64,000 bases of DNA from Oxynema aestuarii AP17 (GCF_012295525.1 NZ_CP051167.1:4695501-4759500), one strand, 5' to 3'; counted from the first letter of the stretch, positions 54,636-64,000 are shown. Numbers and translations are program-made. Notes: a model not told the origin generated them from the letters alone.

Positions 54636-54685
54636 GGGAACCATCATACAAACCACCTTGAAAACCAAATAGCACTCATAAACAC

Positions 54686-55768
54686 ATGACGACTACCTTA
54701 CAGCAGCGCGAAAGCGCCTCCCTGTGGGATCGGTTCTGCGAGTGGGTTGCCAGCACCGAAAACCGCCTTTACATCGGCTGGTTCGGCGTGTTGATGATCC
54801 CCACCCTCTTGACCGCCACGACCTGCTTCATCATTGCCTTCATCGCGGCTCCTCCGGTTGACATCGACGGGATCCGCGAACCCGTTGCCGGGTCCTTGCT
54901 CTACGGGAACAACATCATCTCTGGTGCTGTGGTTCCTTCTTCCAACGCGATCGGGTTGCACTTCTACCCGATTTGGGAAGCGGCGAGCTTGGATGAATGG
55001 CTCTACAACGGCGGCCCCTATCAGTTAGTGATCTTCCACTTCCTGATCGGCGTGTTCTGCTACATGGGTCGCGAATGGGAACTGAGCTACCGTCTGGGGA
55101 TGCGTCCTTGGATCTGCGTCGCTTACAGCGCTCCCGTCGCCGCCGCTACCGCCGTGTTCTTGATCTATCCTTTGGGTCAAGGCAGCTTCTCCGACGGAAT
55201 GCCCTTGGGCATCAGTGGCACCTTCAACTTCATGTTAGTGTTCCAAGCCGAACACAACATTTTGATGCACCCCTTCCACCAACTCGGTGTTGCCGGGGTC
55301 TTCGGCGGTGCGCTGTTCAGTGCCATGCACGGTTCCTTGGTCACCAGCTCCTTGGTTCGTGAAACCACCGAAACCGAGTCTCAAAACTACGGTTACAAAT
55401 TCGGTCAAGAGGAAGAAACCTACAACATCGTTGCCGCTCACGGCTACTTCGGTCGTTTGATCTTCCAATATGCCTCGTTCAACAACAGCCGCTCTCTCCA
55501 CTTCTTCTTAGCGGCTTGGCCCGTGGTTGGCATCTGGTTTACCGCTCTGGGTATTTCCACGATGGCGTTCAACCTCAATGGCTTCAACTTCAACCAGTCG
55601 ATTGTTGACTCTCAAGGTCGCGCGATTGGTACCTGGGCTGATGTCATCAACCGTGCCAACTTGGGTATGGAAGTCATGCACGAGCGCAATGCTCACAACT
55701 TCCCCTTAGATTTGGCGAGCACCGATGCGACTCCGGTTGCTTTGACGGCTCCTCAAATCAACGGCTAA
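54686..55768 (+). CDS. psbA: Photosystem II reaction-centre protein D1 (high-light type)
   Basis: 360 residues, the standard D1 length. Five membrane spans. Tyr161 (YZ) is in [12 protein letters not shown], whose Asp170 is a manganese ligand; His190 lies in QAEH, and His198 (P680 ligand) in LMHPFH. His332, Glu333, His337 and Asp342 are in [15 protein letters not shown]. The C-terminal 16 residues after Ala344 are removed by CtpA. Residue 130 is Glu (GREWE), the D1:2/high-light form; low-light copies carry Gln. D1 works in the thylakoid membrane and is the most damaged and replaced subunit. Only one psbA is in the window, but cyanobacteria usually have several. The gene has its own promoter and a strong terminator. 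Confidence 0.98.
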   Translation: MTTTLQQRESASLWDRFCEWVASTENRLYIGWFGVLMIPTLLTATTCFIIAFIAAPPVDIDGIREPVAGSLLYGNNIISGAVVPSSNAIGLHFYPIWEAASLDEWLYNGGPYQLVIFHFLIGVFCYMGREWELSYRLGMRPWICVAYSAPVAAATAVFLIYPLGQGSFSDGMPLGISGTFNFMLVFQAEHNILMHPFHQLGVAGVFGGALFSAMHGSLVTSSLVRETTETESQNYGYKFGQEEETYNIVAAHGYFGRLIFQYASFNNSRSLHFFLAAWPVVGIWFTALGISTMAFNLNGFNFNQSIVDSQGRAIGTWADVINRANLGMEVMHERNAHNFPLDLASTDATPVALTAPQING

Positions 55769-55790
55769 TTCCTAAGTTTTAGCTAGATTC

Positions 55791-55824
55791 AAAAAAGCGT
55801 CCTCTAAAGGGGGCGCTTTTTTAT
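55791..55824 (+). terminator. psbA terminator
   Basis: AAAAAAGCG (55791-55799) pairs with CGCTTTTTT (55814-55822), with CC/GG pairs continuing inside, followed by ATT. Classic rho-independent shape, 23 bases after the psbA stop. Confidence 0.85.
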
Positions 55825-55899
55825 TGGGAATTTTTTTATGAAGAATTTAAGGTTGGAGTTGGATGGGATAAGATGAGTTAGCAAGGGGTTAAGGGTGGA

Positions 55900-56799
55900 A
55901 TGTTTTTTCCGTTTAAAAAATTGCCTCCGGCGATCGCCTCTGCTGGAGCTGACGGTACAGTGAAGTTGTGGAGTTTGGACGGCCATTTAGAAGCCACGTT
56001 AAAGGGTCATAAAGCTAATGTTTTAGGGGTAAAGTTCAGTCCGGACGGTCGCTTAATTGCGTCGGTGAGTGGCGATCGCACCATGAAATTATGGCGGCGG
56101 GACGGTCAATTGATTAAAACCGTCAAAGGCCATCACGGCGAAGTATTTGGGGTTAGTTTTAGTGAAGACGGGCGCAAAATTGCCACGGGAAGCAGCGATC
56201 GCACGATCAAAATTTGGCAGCGTGACGGTCGCTTAATCACGTCCATTCGCCGCCACACCATGGGATTTTACGGCATGAGTTTTATGCCCGACGGTAAATT
56301 AATTGCCTCCGCTTGTGCCGATGCGACAGTGAAATTATGGCAGTTTGACGGGCTATGTTTGCGAACCTTAGAAGGTCACGAAGATATCGTTTATAGTGTC
56401 GATTTTAGTCCCGATGGGAAAAGAATTGTTTCGGGAAGTCGAGATACGACGGTCAAACTATGGACGAAAGATAGGGCCTGGGGCCGTAATGGCAGTGTCA
56501 GAACCCTCAAAAGTCATCAAAATGCAGTGATTCAGGTTTGTTTTAGTCGCAACGGACGGTTAATTGCGTCGGCGAGTGCGGATAAAACCATTAAAATTTG
56601 GGATTTAGAGGGGAGATTGTTGACGACACTCAAAGGGCATAAAGATTTAGTTTATAGTGTTAATTTTAGTCCGGACAGTCGCTGGTTAGTTTCCGCGAGC
56701 GAAGATAATACGGTACGGCTGTGGTCTTTGGAGAAGCAAGAAAGCGAAATTGTGGGTCATTCCAAAAGCCCAATTTACACCGCTTGTTTTAGTCCGTGA
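55900..56799 (+). CDS. Seven-blade WD40 repeat protein
   Basis: 299 residues made almost wholly of seven WD40 repeats (VKLW, MKLW, IKIW, VKLW, VKLW, IKIW, VRLW ends), enough for one beta-propeller. Typical blades: HKANVLGVKFSPDGRLIASV and HEDIVYSVDFSPDGKRIVSG. No signal peptide or effector domain. The opening MFFPFKKLPPAIASAGADGT enters the first blade part-way, and the last (SPIYTACFSP) supplies the closing strand, as in Velcro closure. This could be a scaffold, or the free end of what is usually a longer WD40 protein. No partner is suggested by context. Confidence 0.85.
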   Translation: MFFPFKKLPPAIASAGADGTVKLWSLDGHLEATLKGHKANVLGVKFSPDGRLIASVSGDRTMKLWRRDGQLIKTVKGHHGEVFGVSFSEDGRKIATGSSDRTIKIWQRDGRLITSIRRHTMGFYGMSFMPDGKLIASACADATVKLWQFDGLCLRTLEGHEDIVYSVDFSPDGKRIVSGSRDTTVKLWTKDRAWGRNGSVRTLKSHQNAVIQVCFSRNGRLIASASADKTIKIWDLEGRLLTTLKGHKDLVYSVNFSPDSRWLVSASEDNTVRLWSLEKQESEIVGHSKSPIYTACFSP

Positions 56800-56801
56800 A
56801 C

Positions 56802-56968
56802 CATTTTTTATATGGATTTGAATATTTTTTAAAGTTTCCTCATTGAATTAGAGCAATCCTAAATAGGTTATAAAGTTATAAAGTTTATGGATAACGAGAG
56901 GGTAGGGACACTGCACTTCCGTGTCCTTACACGTAATGTATCTCCATCGACGTTTTAAATAATGGGTA
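56802..56968 (+). repeat. Small inverted-repeat element, family B copy 2
   Basis: Starts ACCATTTTTT and ends AATGGGTA. The right half, GTAGGGACACTGCAC...GTGTCCTTAC and ATCTCCATCGACGTTTTA, matches the reverse complement of 38015-38115. The left border is uncertain; the part from 56891 is the secure match. Non-coding. Confidence 0.5.
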
Positions 56969-57063
56969 TTAGATGGGATAGGATTACTATCATTCGATCG
57001 CCCGAATAGCTTGATTTGAATCGGTCATGGTTGGCAATTTTCTTTCTCTTCCTCAATCTACAG

Positions 57064-57101
57064 AAAAAGAAGCCGGAGACCGCGATCTCCAGCTTCTTTT
57101 T
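57064..57101 (-). terminator. clpC terminator
   Basis: AAAAAGAAGC with GGAGA (57064-57079) pairs with TCTCC and GCTTCTTTTT (57086-57101), each strand having a T-tract outside, so it could work in both directions. It lies just after the clpC stop on the minus strand. Confidence 0.85.
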
Positions 57102-57143
57102 CGTCATTAACGCGCCAATTTATACGGCGGACAATAGGCGGAA

Positions 57144-59621
57144 CTAACCCACAGGTTGGGGAACGCGATCGCGCACTTCCACCGCTTCGACGTGGACGTT
57201 CCCCTCGTCGTTGACATCGACGATCGCTTTAGACCCGTCGTACAAATTCCCCGCTAACATCGCTTCCGCCAAAGTATCTTCTAACAGGCGCATAATCGCG
57301 CGGCGTAACGGTCGGGCGCCGTAACTGGGATTGTAGCCTTCCTCAACTAACAGGTCTTTAAACCGATCGCTGACTTCGAGTTCGATCCCTTTTTCACCCA
57401 AGCGGGAGAAGACCTCGCGCAACATAATCTCGGCGATATCTTTGACCTCTTCTTTGGTCAACTGACGGAAGACGATAATCTCGTCGATCCGATTGAGGAA
57501 CTCGGGGCGGAAATATTGCTTGAGTTCTTCGTTGACCAGATTGCGGATGCGGTGATATTGAGCATCTTCGCTGTTTTCCGAGAACTCGAACCCGAGTCCG
57601 CCGCCACCTTTTTCGATCACCTTCGACCCGATATTGCTGGTCATGATAATTAAGGTGTTCTTGAAGTCTACCGTGCGACCTTTGGCGTCGGTGAGGCGCC
57701 CGTCTTCGAGGATTTGCAGCAGACTGTTGAAGACGTCGGGGTGAGCTTTTTCGATTTCGTCGAACAGGAGGACGCTGTAGGGACGACGGCGAACTGCTTC
57801 GGTGAGTTGACCGCCTTCGTCGTAACCGACAAATCCGGGAGGCGAACCGATCAGTTTGGACACCGTGTGGCGTTCCATATATTCGGACATGTCGAGACGA
57901 ATCATGGCGTCCTCGGAACCGAAGAAGTAGGAGGCGAGGGCTTTGGTCAGTTCGGTTTTCCCGACTCCGGTCGGACCGGAAAAGATGAAGCTGGCGATCG
58001 GACGGTTGGGGTTTTTCAGACCGACTCGGGCGCGACGGATGGCGCGAGAGACTGCTTTGACGGCTTCGTCTTGTCCGATCAGGCGTTGGTGGAGGGTGTC
58101 CTCCATTTGCAGCAGTTTTTCCGATTCGGATTCGGTGAGTTTGCTGACGGGGACGCCAGTCCAGAAGGCGACGATTTGGGCGATGTCTTCTTCGGTGACG
58201 ATCGCCGGATCCCCGTTCGCGTTTTCCCGTTTGTGGTTTTCGGCGATCGCCTCGATTTCTTTTTGAATCTCCAACTCGCGATCGCGCAACTGACCCGCTT
58301 TCTCGAAATCTTGATCCCGGACTGCCGTATCTTTATCCTTCACCACCTGGGAAAGTTCTTGTTTGAGTTCTTTGGCGGCGGGGGGTAATTTTGAGTTGCG
58401 CAGGCGGACGCGAGATCCGGCTTCGTCGATCAGGTCGATCGCCTTATCCGGTAAGAAGCGATCGCTGATATAGCGTTCCGACAGTTTCGCCGCCGCTTCT
58501 AACGACTCATCCGCAATTTTGAGTTTGTGGTGTTCTTCGTAGCGCGATCGCAACCCGTAGAGAATCTCGATCGTTTCTTCGACGCTGGGTTCGCCGACCA
58601 TCACGGGTTGAAAACGCCGTTCGAGGGCTGCATCGCGTTCGATATGCTTGCGGTATTCGTCCAAGGTGGTCGCGCCGATACACTGGAGTTCGCCCCTAGC
58701 TAAGGCAGGTTTGAGCAGGTTGGCGGCGTCCATTCCGCCTTCGAGGGACCCGGCGCCGACGAGGGTGTGAAGTTCGTCGATCACTAAAATGATGTTGCCG
58801 TCTTCGCGAACTTCTTGGACGATCGCCTTGAGACGTTCCTCAAATTCGCCGCGAAACCGCGTTCCGGCGACGACCAACCCCATATCGAGGGTGTAAACTT
58901 GTTTGTCTTCGAGCAGTTCGGGAACGTTATTGGTGGCGATGCGGTGGGCCAACCCTTCGGCGATCGCCGTTTTCCCGACCCCCGGTTCCCCGATCAACAC
59001 CGGGTTATTTTTCGTCCGCCGTCCGAGAATTTGGATGACTCGTTCGATCTCTTTTTTCCGTCCGACCACCGGATCGAGCTCGCCGTCGATCGCCTTTTCC
59101 GTTAAATTAATCCCGAATTCGTCGAGTTGGGGATTTTTTTGCCGTCCGCCGCGACTCCTCCCTCCCGCCGCGATCGGGGCTGCAGGTTCGTTCCCCAAGC
59201 GTTCGACGGTTTGCGATCGCAGCACTTTCGGATCGATACCCAGGTTTTCTAAAACTTTGGTCGCGACCCCTTCGCTTTCATGAGTCAGTCCTAACAGCAG
59301 GTGTTCGGTCCCGATATAGTTATGGCCGAGTTGGCGCGATTCCTGCATCGCTTGCTCTAAAACCCGCTTCGCCCTAGGGGTCAGGGGGATTTCTGCCGGG
59401 ACGAAGCCGCTTCCTTTCCCGATGATTTTTTCGACTTCAACCCGCGCATCTTTGAGCTTGACCCCCATTGATTTGAGGATTTGAGCCGCCAATCCCGTGC
59501 CTTCGCCAATTAAACCGAGTAAAATTTGCTCGGTACCGACGAAGTTATGACCCAGGCGGCGCGCTTCCTCCTGAGACAACATGATCGCTTTGATCGCTTT
59601 TTCGGTGAAATATTCAAACAT
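57144..59621 (-). CDS. clpC: ATP-dependent Clp protease ATP-binding subunit ClpC
   Basis: Hexameric AAA+ unfoldase that feeds proteins to ClpP/ClpR and is essential in cyanobacteria. 825 residues. Two Clp-N repeats ([20 protein letters not shown] start, [19 protein letters not shown] second). First ATPase: [14 protein letters not shown] (near residue 213). UVR-type segment [20 protein letters not shown] in the M domain. Second ATPase: [20 protein letters not shown] (near residue 550). The C-terminal domain ends [12 protein letters not shown]. Length and order are normal, and no frame damage is seen. Cytoplasmic, single gene. The promoter should lie upstream of 59622. Confidence 0.97.
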   Translation of the reverse strand: MFEYFTEKAIKAIMLSQEEARRLGHNFVGTEQILLGLIGEGTGLAAQILKSMGVKLKDARVEVEKIIGKGSGFVPAEIPLTPRAKRVLEQAMQESRQLGHNYIGTEHLLLGLTHESEGVATKVLENLGIDPKVLRSQTVERLGNEPAAPIAAGGRSRGGRQKNPQLDEFGINLTEKAIDGELDPVVGRKKEIERVIQILGRRTKNNPVLIGEPGVGKTAIAEGLAHRIATNNVPELLEDKQVYTLDMGLVVAGTRFRGEFEERLKAIVQEVREDGNIILVIDELHTLVGAGSLEGGMDAANLLKPALARGELQCIGATTLDEYRKHIERDAALERRFQPVMVGEPSVEETIEILYGLRSRYEEHHKLKIADESLEAAAKLSERYISDRFLPDKAIDLIDEAGSRVRLRNSKLPPAAKELKQELSQVVKDKDTAVRDQDFEKAGQLRDRELEIQKEIEAIAENHKRENANGDPAIVTEEDIAQIVAFWTGVPVSKLTESESEKLLQMEDTLHQRLIGQDEAVKAVSRAIRRARVGLKNPNRPIASFIFSGPTGVGKTELTKALASYFFGSEDAMIRLDMSEYMERHTVSKLIGSPPGFVGYDEGGQLTEAVRRRPYSVLLFDEIEKAHPDVFNSLLQILEDGRLTDAKGRTVDFKNTLIIMTSNIGSKVIEKGGGGLGFEFSENSEDAQYHRIRNLVNEELKQYFRPEFLNRIDEIIVFRQLTKEEVKDIAEIMLREVFSRLGEKGIELEVSDRFKDLLVEEGYNPSYGARPLRRAIMRLLEDTLAEAMLAGNLYDGSKAIVDVNDEGNVHVEAVEVRDRVPQPVG

Positions 59622-60542
59622 GAGGCTATTTTAGTTTGTGTATTTTTGTGTAGTTCCTATCTTCTAAGGTATCTCCATGCGTCCGAGCAGACAGTGACGA
59701 GATCCGTAATGGGATGGGGAAGTAGCCGTCGGAGTCTCGGGTCGATCGCCGCTCGTCAAAACAAAATCGATCGCGAGATCTCCCTCAATTTTTTAATGAT
59801 GGGAAGCACGAGGGAAGCCGTTAACTCAAACATTACCAATCGGATTTAGAGATCGACAAAGCAGGCGAACTCGACGACGACAAGATTTTAAAACCAGGCG
59901 CTTGCACCTGCAATTCCCCACCCGGAGAGTCGATCGCCCGTCCGGGGCGCGATCGCATTGTAGAGGTTGAAGTATTTAACTTGCATATTTAGATCGCTTC
60001 TAATGTTCGTATGTAATCTATTGTAAACCGTCGTTCGTGGGGCCATTGCGCGAACGCATCGAGTTGTCGCCGACGGCGCGCGATCGCGCGATCGCCGACA
60101 CTCTCGGAAAATACGGCAGTGAGGGAACTAGAGGCGATCGCCCCTTCGGAAATCGCGCCGATTTTTTCTCTTTTTTTCTTTGGAATGGCGATCGGTGTCC
60201 GTCTCCTTCCTCCGGCTTCAATCCGACGAGAAAGCCGAAATGTCCCCCTAGAATTTCAGTGATTTCAGGGTAATCTGCTTTGCTCGAAATCGTGTTAGCA
60301 ATTGACAACATCGACGGCGATCGCCTCCTCTCCTTCGGGCGCCTTCTCCTGTCCCCCGCGATCGCCTCGCCGATCTTAGAGCGCGATCGTGATCTCCATC
60401 ACCTTTTTTAAGGGGTAAAGATCGCTTATTTGGACTCAAAACATCACCCGAGCAGATTTATCGAGGTCACGGCGCTAACTGGCAACTCCTGAGAAGCTTT
60501 AACCAGACCTGCATTAAAAATGCTCCAGGAGCGATAATTCCC
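59622..60542. other. Roughly 920-bp gap upstream of clpC
   Basis: Contains the clpC promoter region and many HIP1 sites (for example at 60080-60150 and 60310-60370). Short ORFs on both strands lack recognisable motifs. No RNA gene was recognised. Confidence 0.5.
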
Positions 60543-60740
60543 ATGATTCGTCAACTCGTCCAGCAAGTTTTTGTCACCGGAGTTCTCTCAACAACGACGG
60601 AAACCTTAATTCGACAAAGGTTTAATGAAGGTTGCGATCTTGACGAACTTGATGCCTTAATCGACCTGCAACAAGCGGTTATGTTCGGTCACGTCAAAAG
60701 GGAATCGAGTTTAATCTGCAAACCCGAACATTTTAGATGA
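60543..60740 (+). CDS. Small conserved cyanobacterial protein, unknown function
   Basis: 65 residues, one helical domain: MIRQLVQQVFVTGVLSTTTE, TLIRQRFNEGCDLDELDALI, DLQQAVMFGHVKRES. I recall short proteins with a similar pattern (LVQQ near the start, E-x-x-IR, DL-x-x-L-x-x-L, then Q-x-A-x-x-G-x-V-x-x-ES) as common in cyanobacteria with no known role. AGGAG is at 60527-60531, 11 bases before ATG 60543, a slightly long spacing. It stands alone; a large inverted repeat follows. Confidence 0.65.
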   Translation: MIRQLVQQVFVTGVLSTTTETLIRQRFNEGCDLDELDALIDLQQAVMFGHVKRESSLICKPEHFR

Positions 60741-60766
60741 TGCGATCGATTTAGCTAACTTTAAAG

Positions 60767-60881
60767 GAGTTCTTCCGAACGGTACTCGCTCAAATGCGAT
60801 CGCTCCTCCTCAGTCATATCAACAGCATGACCCGGGCTAAATTTTCGGCAAATTTTGACTTTCCCCCGTTCGGAAGAACTC
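60767..60881. repeat. 16-bp perfect inverted repeat enclosing 83 bp
   Basis: GAGTTCTTCCGAACGG (60767-60782) and CCGTTCGGAAGAACTC (60866-60881). It lies between convergent genes and may be a bidirectional terminator or a short mobile repeat. The following TTTCTT supports a terminator on the + strand. Confidence 0.7.
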
Positions 60882-60895
60882 TTTCTTAAAAAAGC

Positions 60896-62065
60896 TTAGG
60901 GAGAATCGGAATTCGGTTGATTTTCTGTTTCTAAAGATTCCGACTCTGTCCCTTCATTTTGAGTTGGAGGGATTTGCTCTGTTGTTTCTGCTGAATTTTC
61001 ACCCGGGTTCGCTTCGGGTTGTGTCGAGTCTGCTGGCGTTTCGCCTTCAGGGTTATCTTGAATATTATTTTGAGGATTATTGTCTGTTTCGCCTTCAGCT
61101 TCGTTCTGTGCTTCTGTCGATTCAGGGGCTGGAGTTTGGCTCGTTTCGGGTTCGCTTTCCGGGGGTTGTTTCCATTCTTCGATAGGGCGATCGATCGCAT
61201 TTTCAAAGTTGGTCGAAACGAGAAAAACTTGCTGTTCGGCGCTGACCGTTATTTCCGGGTCGAGTTGAGCGTAAATAAAACTCCCCGTAAAATCGCGATC
61301 GCCTAAGAGAAGTTTGTGAGTTTGACCGTTTTTGAGAACGATCTCGACCGTCGCTTGGGGGTTGTCTAAACCGTAATCTTTTAAGAGTTGTGTGGTAGCG
61401 GCGATCGCCCGTTCTTGCTGACCTTTAATCACGTTATCGAAAAAGAAAGAAATATAAGCATCGTTCGCTACGATCTCCTCGGATGGTTTCTCGGATGCTT
61501 TAGTTTCTTGACTGTTTTCTTCCGTTTTAGTGTCTGCTTCCTCCGATTCGGGAACTTCACAAATACCTAAGTCCACATTGCTGTCCGTCGGTTCGCAACT
61601 TTCCGTCGCCGTCGGTGCAGTTTCAGCCGTCGTTTCAGCAACAGTTTCAGAATTAGTTTCTGATGCGGTTTCCATCGATTCACTCTCTGGCGATGGATTG
61701 TTTTCAGAAATTGCAGTTTCTGTACTTTCTTCTGTATCCGTCGCTTTTTCCGATGACGAACTGACCTCCGCTTTTGGCGTTTGTGTGGCTGTTTCTGTTT
61801 TATTTTCCACCACGGTCATTAACCAGGGGGTGCGATCGAGCATTTGCTCTTCCTCACTGTTCGTTCCCCGTTCAAAATGCAGAACCGCGCGATCGGTGGT
61901 TATGGTAAAAGACTCGATTTGCTCTTCATTGAAACTAAAAAGTTGCTTTTGTTTTTCGGCTTTTGCTTCTCGAATGGGGACAATTTCTTTTTCGTAATAG
62001 AGAAATCCCCCAATTAACCCGAGTGCCATAAAAACTAAAATCAGAGTAGAACGTTTGAGTTTCAT
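60896..62065 (-). CDS. DUF4340 domain protein with acidic low-complexity regions
   Basis: 389 residues from ATG 62065 (MKLKRSTLILVFMALGLIGG, one N-terminal membrane span), chosen over the distant start at 62197 because it leads straight into the family's membrane anchor. The DUF4340-type periplasmic domain appears in FSFNEEQIESFTITTDRAVL and later FFFDNVIKGQQERAIAATTQ and YGLDNPQATVEIVLKNGQTH. Two long Glu/Ser/Thr-rich stretches (about residues 95-190 and 285-389) are probably disordered and have no fixed motif. DUF4340 proteins accompany GldG-like ABC transporter parts; here the gldG-like gene lies just upstream. A role in a membrane ABC complex is inferred. Confidence 0.82.
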   Translation of the reverse strand: MKLKRSTLILVFMALGLIGGFLYYEKEIVPIREAKAEKQKQLFSFNEEQIESFTITTDRAVLHFERGTNSEEEQMLDRTPWLMTVVENKTETATQTPKAEVSSSSEKATDTEESTETAISENNPSPESESMETASETNSETVAETTAETAPTATESCEPTDSNVDLGICEVPESEEADTKTEENSQETKASEKPSEEIVANDAYISFFFDNVIKGQQERAIAATTQLLKDYGLDNPQATVEIVLKNGQTHKLLLGDRDFTGSFIYAQLDPEITVSAEQQVFLVSTNFENAIDRPIEEWKQPPESEPETSQTPAPESTEAQNEAEGETDNNPQNNIQDNPEGETPADSTQPEANPGENSAETTEQIPPTQNEGTESESLETENQPNSDSP

Positions 62066-62250
62066 AATAAAGAAGTTTAGAAGTCGAGAGTTGGGAACGA
62101 AAATGGAAAAGGCAAGAGGCAAAAGGAAGTAGGCAAAAGATCGGAAAGAAAAGCGATAAAGCCTGTGGTGTGGGCATCGGATCTGAATCTTCCCCACTTC
62201 CGATAAGATTTTAGAAATCAGAATTCAGTCAAAGAGCGATCGCCTCTCAA

Positions 62251-62273
62251 TCTAAAATCTAAAATCTAAAATC
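62251..62273 (-). repeat. TCTAAAA heptamer repeats
   Basis: TCTAAAA repeated three times in tandem, ending three bases from the gldG-like stop codon. Same unit as before purU (38211) and close to that at 6902. Confidence 0.75.
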
Positions 62274-62276
62274 CAA

Positions 62277-64000
62277 TTATCGCTGTTTCCACCATAAAAG
62301 TGCGGCAGCGCTAAAGCCGATAAGCGGTAGAATTGCGATCGCCATCCATGCTAACAATCGTGCTTGTGCGGGCTGCATTTCAATCCGGCGCCGCGTTGCT
62401 TCTTTCGGTCGGATGGAAAGGGTTTCTTCATTTTGTTTGCTCAACCAATTCACGGAGTTGAGAAAAACATCGCCGTTGAGTTGCAGTTCAAAGCGCCCAT
62501 CTGCTGCAAATTCGGAATTCCCAATCACGACCATTCGCGCCTGTTTATCCAAATCTGGTGTTTGTTCGGCAGTTTCTTCTTCAGCTTCTGGAGATTCAGT
62601 TACTTCTGGAGATTCCGTTGCTTCTGGAGATTCAGTTACTTCTGTTTCTTCTTCAGCTTCTGGAGATTCCGTTGCTTCTGGAGATTCAGTTACTTCTGGA
62701 GATTCAGTTACTTCTGGAGATTCAGTTGCTTCTGGAGATTCAGTTGTTTCTGGAGATTCCGTTACTTCTGGAGATTCAGTTGCTTCTGTTTCTTCTTCAG
62801 CTTCTGGAGATTCAGTTGCTTCTGGAGGGGTAGGTAATTGAGAATCGGCAGCTTCGTCTACGGTACGAGTGAGGGCGACACCCAAAGTTAACGGTCCTCT
62901 TCGATCGCGTTCCGGGTCGAATTGTAGTTGTTGCTGTTCGGGATTGGTTTCGGCCCAACTTTCTTGGGCACTAATTAATAAAGGAGTTTGTTCGACGCCT
63001 TCGACTTCTTCGAGTTGTAAAGGACGGGCTAAGGGATAAAAAGAATAGCCATTACTGAAGTCTCGAACAATGGGATGATTGCCGTAGTTGGAGATAAGCG
63101 GAATCGCCGGACCGAGACCGACTAAACGCCCGCTACCGGACGCATCGATGGCTAAGGCGTCGTCGAGTTGGACGCCCCATTCTTCTAGAAGGTTACCGAG
63201 TTGGGGGTTCGTTTCGGGGTCGATCAGCAGTAAGAGACTACCGCCGCGATTGAGATAGGCTTTTAATGCCTCAATTTCGCCTTCAAATAGAGGTTGTTTG
63301 GGACCGGCGGCGACGATGACGGAAGCATTTTCGGGAATTTCGGTGCGTTCGGCGAGGTTAAGGGGTTCGGTGACGAAATTGCTTTCTTCTAAGGCTTGGA
63401 CGGCTTCGGACATCGACCCGGGGGATCCGGCTTCGAGGGGGCGTTCGCCGTGACCTTGGAGGAAGTAAACGGTGTAGGTACGATCGCTGATGAACTGCTC
63501 TAAAGTGCTGGTTAGTTTAGCTTCAGTCAGTCGCGATTGGGGATTAATTTGTTGTACGAATTGACGTTTTTCGCCATTGCGGGAATTGAGATACACTTCC
63601 CCAAAGCTTTTGACTTCAAACTGTTGGGCTAAAGAGATTTGTTGTTCCGGATCGATATAGCGAAAATCAAATTGTTGAGGGGCTTGTTGCTGATAGTTTT
63701 GTAGGAGTTCGAGATCGCTGGGATTGGGGGCGCGATCGAAAATGGTGACGGTGACGGGTTGGGGTAAATTCTTGACGATTTGCTGCGATTGGGGAGACAG
63801 AGTAAAACGCTGGCTTTCGGTGAGGTCCAATCTGACGGGATTGCGCAAGGCGATGCTGTTGAGCAATCCTAAAACGACTAGGATCGATAGGGTGGAGATC
63901 GCCGCGTTGGTGCCGACTTCGGTGGATCGCTTGTTCCAAAACCCCTCGGCAAACATCAGCGCCAGCAACAACCAGACGATAAAGACGGCAATCCCACCGA
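62277..64000 (-). CDS. GldG-like ABC transporter auxiliary protein (partial)
   Basis: The 5' end lies outside the window: the frame stays open to 64000 with membrane-like residues (GGIAVFIVWLLLALMFAEGF), so the ORF start near 63971 is not the real start. After the N-terminal membrane spans comes the GldG/ABC_transp_aux domain: VRLDLTESQRFTLSPQSQQI, VYFLQGHGERPLEAGSPGSM, SLLLLIDPETNPQLGNLLEE. A tandem Ala/Thr-Glu-Ser-Pro-Glu repeat follows (listed separately), then FAADGRFELQLNGDVFLNSV and a C-terminal membrane span. The family works with an ABC ATPase and permease, originally linked to gliding in Bacteroidetes. The ATPase and permease would lie to the right, outside the window. Confidence 0.85.
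   Translation of the reverse strand, partial: GGIAVFIVWLLLALMFAEGFWNKRSTEVGTNAAISTLSILVVLGLLNSIALRNPVRLDLTESQRFTLSPQSQQIVKNLPQPVTVTIFDRAPNPSDLELLQNYQQQAPQQFDFRYIDPEQQISLAQQFEVKSFGEVYLNSRNGEKRQFVQQINPQSRLTEAKLTSTLEQFISDRTYTVYFLQGHGERPLEAGSPGSMSEAVQALEESNFVTEPLNLAERTEIPENASVIVAAGPKQPLFEGEIEALKAYLNRGGSLLLLIDPETNPQLGNLLEEWGVQLDDALAIDASGSGRLVGLGPAIPLISNYGNHPIVRDFSNGYSFYPLARPLQLEEVEGVEQTPLLISAQESWAETNPEQQQLQFDPERDRRGPLTLGVALTRTVDEAADSQLPTPPEATESPEAEEETEATESPEVTESPETTESPEATESPEVTESPEVTESPEATESPEAEEETEVTESPEATESPEVTESPEAEEETAEQTPDLDKQARMVVIGNSEFAADGRFELQLNGDVFLNSVNWLSKQNEETLSIRPKEATRRRIEMQPAQARLLAWMAIAILPLIGFSAAALLWWKQR
62581..62825 (-). repeat. 18-bp tandem repeat coding for SPEATE/SPEVTE units
   Basis: An array of 18-base units, about eleven copies with two EAEEETE interruptions, inside the gldG-like gene. 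It encodes repeated E-S-P-E-A/V-T units and probably forms a flexible acidic linker between the periplasmic domain and the final membrane span. Such arrays change length easily without shifting frame. Confidence 0.85.

Noticed and set aside
59622-60542. HIP1-rich gap before clpC as a possible replication origin
   Set aside because: No DnaA-box cluster or dnaA/dnaN neighbours were seen; HIP1 density is a general feature of this genome.
62364-62841. Phe/Trp- or Ser-rich + strand ORFs opposite the gldG-like gene
   Set aside because: They are antisense readings of the 18-bp repeat array.

Overview
The window comes from a cyanobacterium, probably a filamentous non-heterocystous type, although species cannot be fixed by eye. 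Reasons: a psbA gene for photosystem II D1; the cyanobacterial fbp-tal-zwf-opcA order of the oxidative pentose phosphate pathway; a ClpC chaperone; a very large PAS/GAF histidine kinase; a vMAP-HTH/AAA-like ATPase; and HIP1 octamers (GCGATCGC) scattered through genes and gaps. No rRNA, tRNA or CRISPR array was recognised.

Layout. 1-1.3 kb: the end of an RRM RNA-binding protein gene and an internally deleted IS200/IS605-type tnpB element. 1.3-6.7 kb: fbp, tal, zwf and opcA, all on +, with hairpins in the tal-zwf gap. 7-33 kb: an exopolysaccharide island with seven GT4-like glycosyltransferases, one GT2, one GT26 (WecG/TagA/CpsF) carrying an unusual C-terminal repeat module, a Wzy/O-antigen-ligase-like membrane protein, a pectate-lyase-like secreted protein, three methyltransferases (one FkbM), a PIG-L deacetylase, a protein with two lectin-like domains, an acyltransferase-3 and a PglK/HepA-like ABC flippase. 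34-35.4 kb: a tnpB element. 35.5-39.6 kb: housekeeping genes (a phasin-like helical protein, aspS, purU, a DUF2809 protein). 39.7-47.1 kb: an orphan PAS/GAF kinase, a candidate structured small RNA and an AAA-like ATPase. 47.2-50.8 kb: a Wza/Wzc-like export pair whose Wzc ATPase has lost the P-loop lysine. 51.3-52.9 kb: a second near-identical tnpB element next to a MITE-like repeat. 53-64 kb: a small conserved protein, a lipoprotein-type L-isoaspartyl methyltransferase, a tnpB remnant, psbA (high-light E130 type), a WD40 protein, clpC, a small conserved protein, and a DUF4340/GldG-like pair that runs off the window.

How the genes work together. The sugar-phosphate operon supplies NADPH and pentoses in the dark and OpcA activates Zwf. 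The island encodes building, decoration and export of a surface polysaccharide. It contains both an ABC flippase and a Wzy/Wzc/Wza set, so either two export routes or a mixed one is present. The sequence is also shaped by small repeats: tnpB elements, a C/G-run MITE-like family, a second small inverted-repeat family, and TCTAAA(A/C) heptamer arrays sitting directly in front of start codons.

Most notable points: both full-size tnpB copies are split at the same place by a 40-bp module of the C/G-run repeat; the GT26-MshEN-like fusion; the apparently kinase-dead Wzc; an exported-type PIMT; and a possible unannotated small RNA near 45.1-45.25 kb. I found no clearly new multi-gene defence or metabolic system; these are the best leads.
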